From Avipropionibacterium sp050157065 (GTDB lineage: Bacteria; Actinomycetota; Actinomycetes; Propionibacteriales; Propionibacteriaceae): a stretch of 64,000 nucleotides of DNA. The notes beneath the pieces are model-generated. The model did not search any database, was not told the DNA's origin, and saw nothing but the letters and a program-made list of their open reading frames with translations. The position numbers and the translations under genes were made by a program. Below are positions 60,272 through 64,000 of the stretch, one piece after another (positions within the stretch are counted from its first letter, which is position 1; each line of letters starts with the position of its first letter). The stretch lies in NCBI GenBank assembly GCA_050157065.1, contig CP189573.1; one strand, written 5' to 3'.

Positions 60272-60638
60272 GTGATTCTTCCTCTCCGCACCGACCACTA
60301 TTTGACGATGCGATTCCAGATGCCCACCAGGCGGGATTGCCCGCAGGCTGTGAAGTTGTACGGCTGTCCAGTTGTACGCCCCGGGCCCAGCTCGACCTGC
60401 TTTCACCAACCAAGCCGCTGATCGGGTGAGCGCCAGACCCGCACCCGACCGCCAAGGCTTGCCTCGGAGGGCACACCGGCCGGGTGGGTCGGGCGTCGGC
60501 CTGGCGGTACGGAGCTTGCGACGGCCCGCCAGGGCTGGGCGGGACGGTGTGCCCTTCGGGGCAAGCCGACCCGCGCTGCCCAGAGGCCACACGCGAAACC
60601 GACCAAGCAACTCCCACGCCGCTCGACCCGGACTCAAC
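60272..60638. other. 367-bp rpsD-rpoA intergenic region with nested palindrome
   Basis: The gap lies inside an operon normally spaced by far less. Between 60456 and 60567 a 23-bp arm pair (two mismatches) encloses a second 8-bp pair. The rest, including two GTTGTACG direct repeats near 60354-60378, shows no gene. Confidence 0.6.
60456..60567. repeat. Nested inverted repeat between rpsD and rpoA
   Basis: Outer arms GGCTTGCCTCGGAGGGCACA... (60456-60478) and the complementary segment ending GGGGCAAGCC (60545-60567) pair at 21 of 23 positions; inner arms CCTGGCGG (60500-60507) and CCGCCAGG (60526-60533) are perfect. Confidence 0.85.
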
Positions 60639-61244
60639 TCACTTGGAGTAGAGCTCCACGATCAACTGCTCCTGCACGTCGATCACGATCTGCTCGCGGA
60701 CCGGCAGCTGGTGCACCAGGATGCGCATCTTGTCCGGCACCGCCTGCAACCACGCCGGCACGTCCCGCTCACCGTGGGTCTCACGGGCGACGACCAGCGG
60801 GTGCAGGTTCATCGACTTCTCGCGGACGTCGATGATGTCGTGCTGGGAGACGCGGTACGACGGGATGTCGACCTTCTTGCCGTTCACCAGGAAGTGGCCG
60901 TGGACCACGAGCTGACGCGCCTGACGGCGGGTGTTGGCGAAGCCGGCACGGTAGATCACGTTGTCCAGTCGGGACTCCAGGATCTGCAGCAGGTGGTCAC
61001 CGGTCTTGCCGGCGACACGGTTGGCCTCGTCGTAGTAGCGGGCGAACTGCTTCTCCAGGACGCCGTACGCGAAACGCGCCTTCTGCTTCTCGCGGAGCTG
61101 CAGGGCGTACTCGGTGTCCTTGGAGCGGCCGCGGCCGTGCTGGCCGGGCGGGTAGGGGCGGCGCTCGAACGCCTTGTCGCCACCGACCAGGTCAACCCCC
61201 AGTCGACGCGACTTCTTGGTCATGGGACCGGTGTAGCGTGCCAT
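60639..61244 (-). CDS. rpsD: 30S ribosomal protein S4
   Basis: A 201-residue S4: MARYTGPMTKKSRRLGVDLV, LREKQKARFAYGVLEKQFARYY, then the S4 RNA-binding domain ESRLDNVIYRAGFANTRRQARQLVVHGHFLVNGKKVDIPSY. In several bacteria S4 represses its own operon by binding mRNA, which is of interest given the structured gap that follows it. Confidence 0.98.
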   Translation of the reverse strand: MARYTGPMTKKSRRLGVDLVGGDKAFERRPYPPGQHGRGRSKDTEYALQLREKQKARFAYGVLEKQFARYYDEANRVAGKTGDHLLQILESRLDNVIYRAGFANTRRQARQLVVHGHFLVNGKKVDIPSYRVSQHDIIDVREKSMNLHPLVVARETHGERDVPAWLQAVPDKMRILVHQLPVREQIVIDVQEQLIVELYSK

Positions 61245-61276
61245 GTTTGATCAGTCCTTGTTCTAAACGTCGGGGC

Positions 61277-61678
61277 TCAGACGCGGCGGCGCTTGGGCGG
61301 CCGGCATCCGTTGTGGGGAACGGGGGTCACGTCGCTGATCGGGCCGATCTCCAGCCCGACCGCGCCGAGGGAACGGATCGCGGTCTCACGTCCGGAGCCG
61401 GGGCCCTTGACGAAGACGTCGACCCGCTTCATCCCGTGGTCCATCGCCCGACGGCCCGCCACCTCGGCGGCCATCTGCGCGGCGTACGGGGTCGACTTGC
61501 GGGAACCCTTGAACCCGACGGTGCCCGCCGAGGCCCATGCGATGACGCCACCGCTGGGGTCGGTGATCGTGATGATCGTGTTGTTGAACGTGGACTTGAT
61601 GTGCGCCTGACCGGCGATCACGTTCTTCTTTTCCTTGCGCCGCACCTTCTTGGTGGCGCTACGTCCTGCTGTTGCCAT
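61277..61678 (-). CDS. rpsK: 30S ribosomal protein S11
   Basis: A 133-residue S11 with AHIKSTFNNTIITITDPSGG, WASAGTVGFKGSRKSTPYAA and the C-terminal DVTPVPHNGCRPPKRRRV. It lies between rpsM (29-bp gap) and rpsD (32-bp gap). Confidence 0.98.
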   Translation of the reverse strand: MATAGRSATKKVRRKEKKNVIAGQAHIKSTFNNTIITITDPSGGVIAWASAGTVGFKGSRKSTPYAAQMAAEVAGRRAMDHGMKRVDVFVKGPGSGRETAIRSLGAVGLEIGPISDVTPVPHNGCRPPKRRRV

Positions 61679-61707
61679 GGTTCACGAACTCCTGGGGTCT
61701 CGACTCG

Positions 61708-62076
61708 TCACTTCTTCTTGCCGGCGACCGGCTTGCGCTTGCCCTTGCGAGTCCGCGCGTTGGTCTGGGTGCGCTGGCCACGCACGGGGAGCCCGCTGCG
61801 GTGGCGGCGGCCCTGGTAGGTGCCGATCTCGACCTTGCGGCGGATGTCGGCAGCGACCTCACGACGAAGGTCGCCCTCGGTCTGGTAGTTGGCCTCGATG
61901 TGATCACGCAGCGCGACCAGGTGGTCGTCGGTGAGTTCGTGGACCCGCAGATCCCCGCTGATCTGGGTCTTCTCCAGGGTTTCGAGGGCGCGCGTACGGC
62001 CGACCCCGAAGATGTAGGTGAGTGCCACCTCGAGGCGCTTGTCGCGCGGGAGGTCGACACCGATGAGACGTGCCAT
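61708..62076 (-). CDS. rpsM: 30S ribosomal protein S13
   Basis: The ATG at 62076 follows AAAGG and gives 122 residues: MARLIGVDLPRDKRLEVALT, TYIFGVGRTRALETL, YQGRRHRSGLPVRGQRTQTNARTRKG. The open frame upstream is not coding. The 196-bp gap to rpmJ contains a hairpin (CCCGGGAC ... GTCCCGGG near 62204-62222) that may be an attenuator or processing site. Confidence 0.98.
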   Translation of the reverse strand: MARLIGVDLPRDKRLEVALTYIFGVGRTRALETLEKTQISGDLRVHELTDDHLVALRDHIEANYQTEGDLRREVAADIRRKVEIGTYQGRRHRSGLPVRGQRTQTNARTRKGKRKPVAGKKK

Positions 62077-62203
62077 GGTGAACCTTTCGGCTGTCGTCGG
62101 TCTGGGGCGTGCAGCGTCCCGGCCTGGCGAGCCGGGCCCCGGCCGACGGTCCGGGGGTGGAACCGGGAGCTGGTCCCGGCGTGCTGTCACACTGTGCGCC
62201 CGG

Positions 62204-62222
62204 GACGGTGTCCCGGGGTGGT
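62204..62222. repeat. Hairpin in the rpmJ-rpsM gap
   Basis: CCCGGGAC and GTCCCGGG arms around a 3-nt loop; no T-tract, so processing or attenuation rather than full termination. Confidence 0.45.
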
Positions 62223-62272
62223 GGTGCGTATGGAGTTGTGGTGCGATGCAGTTGTCGTGCCCGTGTGCTCGG

Positions 62273-62386
62273 TCAGCCCTGGCGCTGCTTGTGGCGCGGG
62301 TTGGGGCAGATCACCATCACGCGACCGTGACGACGAATGACCTTGCAGTTGTCGCACATCTTCTTGACGCTCGGCTGAACCTTCAT
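62273..62386 (-). CDS. rpmJ: 50S ribosomal protein L36
   Basis: A 37-residue protein, MKVQPSVKKMCDNCKVIRRH then GRVMVICPNPRHKQRQG, with the zinc-binding Cys-x2-Cys ... Cys-x4-His set (CDNC, CPNPRH). It is the C+ type. It is flanked by infA (120 bp upstream) and rpsM. Confidence 0.97.
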   Translation of the reverse strand: MKVQPSVKKMCDNCKVIRRHGRVMVICPNPRHKQRQG

Positions 62387-62506
62387 CGAGGGTCTTTCTG
62401 GCTCGCGCACGAAGGTCCGCCCCAGCGGGTGGAACTCGTACTCAGTGGGTGGTGATCGAGTGGGACCCGACCGACCGGCTGGCGTGTCGAGGACAACTCG
62501 ACCGGG

Positions 62507-62728
62507 TCATCGGTGCCGGAAGACGATCCGTCCGCGGGTGAGGTCGTACGGCGAAAGCTCGACCACGACACGATCGGTGGGCAGGATGCGGATGTAGTGC
62601 TGACGCATCTTGCCGCTGATCGTGGCGAGCACCTTGTGACCGTTCGTCAGCTCAACACGGAACATCGCATTGGGCAGCGCCTCGACCACGGTGCCCTCCA
62701 TCTCGAGGGCCCCCTCTTTCTTCGCCAT
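62507..62728 (-). CDS. infA: Translation initiation factor IF-1
   Basis: The ATG at 62728 gives 73 residues, MAKKEGALEMEGTVVEALPN, then MFRVELTNGHKVLATISGKM and PYDLTRGRIVFRHR, a standard S1/OB-fold IF-1. It is the first gene of the operon that runs to rplQ, with a promoter at 62789-62818. Confidence 0.98.
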   Translation of the reverse strand: MAKKEGALEMEGTVVEALPNAMFRVELTNGHKVLATISGKMRQHYIRILPTDRVVVELSPYDLTRGRIVFRHR

Positions 62729-62760
62729 GAACTCGCAATCTCCGAGGAATGTGGACATGC

Positions 62761-62779
62761 GTCACCCGGCACGGGTGAC
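62761..62779. repeat. Leader hairpin of infA
   Basis: GTCACCCG and CGGGTGAC arms around a 3-nt loop within the infA leader, about 30 nt before the start. Confidence 0.5.
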
Positions 62780-62788
62780 CGACAGGTC

Positions 62789-62818
62789 ATGTTACGCCAC
62801 CGGAAGCGCCGGACTCAA
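62789..62818 (-). promoter_or_regulatory. Promoter of the infA-rplQ operon
   Basis: Minus-strand TTGAGT (62813-62818), an 18-bp spacer and TAACAT (62789-62794) form a good housekeeping promoter about 60 nt before infA. Confidence 0.7.
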
Positions 62819-62851
62819 ATCGCCGGCCTCGGGGCGGTCCGGCCGGTCCTC

Positions 62852-63979
62852 TCAGACCTCGTCCACCTCGGCGAATCCGACCTGCTCGGGCGCCTGGTCG
62901 GCGACCACACCGAGTTCGGCCAGCGCCAGCCCGAGCTCGCGCCCGTCGTGCCCGCCGACCACCCGGGAGCCCGCCGCGTGCCGGAACTCCGACTCCAGGG
63001 CGCCGTGGGCCAGGACGTGCTGACCGGGCGTGAGCTGCCGCAGGGCGATCGCGTGGACGTGGCCGGGGAACTCCCGGGCCAGGTCGGCGTAGATCGCCGG
63101 GTCGTGCTGTCCGTCGTCGCCGATCAGCAACCACTTGATGTTGGGGTACGCCTGGATCAGGTCGCGCAGGTTGGCGCGCTTGTGCGCCTGGCCCGACCGG
63201 AAGAAGCCGCTGTTGGTGGGGCCCCAGTCGGTCAGCAGCAGCGGCCCGGGCGGGAACCGGTGGGCGGCCAGGAAGCGCCGCAGGGTCGGCGCCACGTTCC
63301 AGGCGCCGGTGGACAGGTACACCACCGGGGCACCCGGATGCGCCCGGATCAGGTCCTGGTAGAGCACCGGCATCCCCGGCACCACCCGGCGGGCCGACTC
63401 GTGCAGCACGAAGGCGTTCCAGGCCGCCAGCATCGGCCGCGGCAGGGCGGTCACCATCACCGTGTCGTCGATGTCGGAGATGATCCCGAAGGTGGTCCCC
63501 TCGGCGACGCAGTACACCTCGGAGCGCACCACCTCGCCACTGCAACAGGTGATGGTGGCGATGTTCCAGCCGGGCTCGAGGTCGGCGTCGACGACCTGGT
63601 CGATGATGCCGGCCCGGTCCGAGACGAGGTGGTGGGTGTGGCCGCCGACCTCGACGGTCACCTCGGAGTGCGGGGCGATCACGATCGTGAAGTTGCGCCA
63701 GCCGCGGACCAGCCGCAGGTGCTCGTACGCCGGCACGTCGTCGGGGTTGCGGACGGGGGCGTCGGTGTAGACGGTCCGCGCCAGGATGCGCACCTTGGTC
63801 TCGGTGCCGTAGCTCGCGTACGGCTCCACCTTGACCCGGTGCCCGAGCCGGACCATCAGGCGGCCGATCCGGCGGTTGACCGCGTCCTCCAGCCGGGCGG
63901 CCCAGAACGGCCGGGTCGACACGCCCCCACGGGAACGCCGTCCCAGACGTCGTCGGGCAGCAGGTTGGTCGTCGCTCAC
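62852..63979 (-). CDS. App1/DUF2183 phosphatase domain protein
   Basis: A 375-residue protein from a GTG start. The N-terminal 160 residues have a beta-rich, possibly membrane-binding region (VKVEPYASYGTETKVRILAR, HSEVTVEVGGHTHHLVSD). The catalytic part is the App1 domain, a HAD-fold phosphatidate phosphatase relative: GIISDIDDTVMVT (Asp-x-Asp-x-Thr), VYLSTGAWNVAPTLRRFL, and LLIGDDGQHDPAIYADL. No signal peptide is evident. It is transcribed in the same direction as infA, with about 120 bp between, and probably acts on a lipid phosphate. Confidence 0.9.
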   Translation of the reverse strand: MSDDQPAARRRLGRRSRGGVSTRPFWAARLEDAVNRRIGRLMVRLGHRVKVEPYASYGTETKVRILARTVYTDAPVRNPDDVPAYEHLRLVRGWRNFTIVIAPHSEVTVEVGGHTHHLVSDRAGIIDQVVDADLEPGWNIATITCCSGEVVRSEVYCVAEGTTFGIISDIDDTVMVTALPRPMLAAWNAFVLHESARRVVPGMPVLYQDLIRAHPGAPVVYLSTGAWNVAPTLRRFLAAHRFPPGPLLLTDWGPTNSGFFRSGQAHKRANLRDLIQAYPNIKWLLIGDDGQHDPAIYADLAREFPGHVHAIALRQLTPGQHVLAHGALESEFRHAAGSRVVGGHDGRELGLALAELGVVADQAPEQVGFAEVDEV

Positions 63980-64000
63980 GGAGGTCAGTCTGTCATCCTC

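Overview
The window is a GC-rich chromosomal segment from an actinomycete (Actinomycetota; order Propionibacteriales is my best guess from gene order and protein style, not proven). Pointers are the high GC at third codon positions, many GTG starts, start codons sitting 6-8 nt after a TANNNT -10 box (leaderless transcripts), ribosomal protein L17 with a long tail, a GroEL ending in a short His-containing tail, two GuaB paralogues in tandem, and the conserved actinobacterial supercluster infA-rpmJ-rpsM-rpsK-rpsD-rpoA-rplQ ... rplM-rpsI-glmM ... glmS-acpS-nnr-alr-tsaE-tsaB-rimI-tsaD-groS-groL-guaB.

Backbone, read right to left because most of it is on the minus strand: an App1-type phosphatase (63.98-62.85 kb); the translation/transcription operon infA to rplQ (62.7-58.5 kb); rplM-rpsI-glmM-2H phosphoesterase (35.9-32.8 kb); divergent coaA; glmS, acpS, nnr, alr (31.7-23.8 kb); the tRNA t6A genes tsaE-tsaB-rimI-tsaD (18.9-15.6 kb); groS-groL under two CIRCE operators (8.5-6.4 kb); and guaB-guaB3 (2.4-0 kb, the last cut by the window edge). 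Plus-strand housekeeping blocks are gltA, trmB-truA-rsmC-like, csbD and sod (37.6-42.6 kb).

Accessory material interrupts this backbone. (1) 8.6-15.6 kb, between groS and tsaD: a decayed Uma2 gene, a nuclease-helicase of the DUF2075 type, an NAD-dependent sugar epimerase/dehydrogenase, a THUMP-like methyltransferase, a Nudix hydrolase and a marR-MFS pair. (2) 19.1-22.6 kb: a glycosyltransferase, an SGNH hydrolase bracketed by two copies of an approximately 84-bp palindromic repeat, and a Gfo/Idh oxidoreductase. (3) A GH38 alpha-mannosidase embedded between nnr and alr with 4-bp overlaps on both sides. (4) A complete insertion sequence (36.05-37.47 kb) lying just upstream of an intact rplM promoter. 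(5) A 15.6-kb carbohydrate island (42.66-58.23 kb): two lipoprotein sugar-binding proteins, two ABC permeases, a GH2 glycosidase, a secreted GH43 protein, two sulfatases, a Gfo/Idh oxidoreductase, a cupin protein and a YjbR/MmcQ protein. No ABC ATPase, sulfatase-maturing enzyme or regulator is encoded in it, but the two divergent promoter regions share a TGTACAACGTTGTACA-like operator. I read it as a locus for uptake and breakdown of a sulfated glycan; the glycan cannot be named from sequence alone.

The window is also unusually rich in short tandem repeats (15, 15, 17, 18, 22 and 31 bp units at six loci) and in palindromic intergenic elements, which no gene explains. I found no tRNA, rRNA or CRISPR array.
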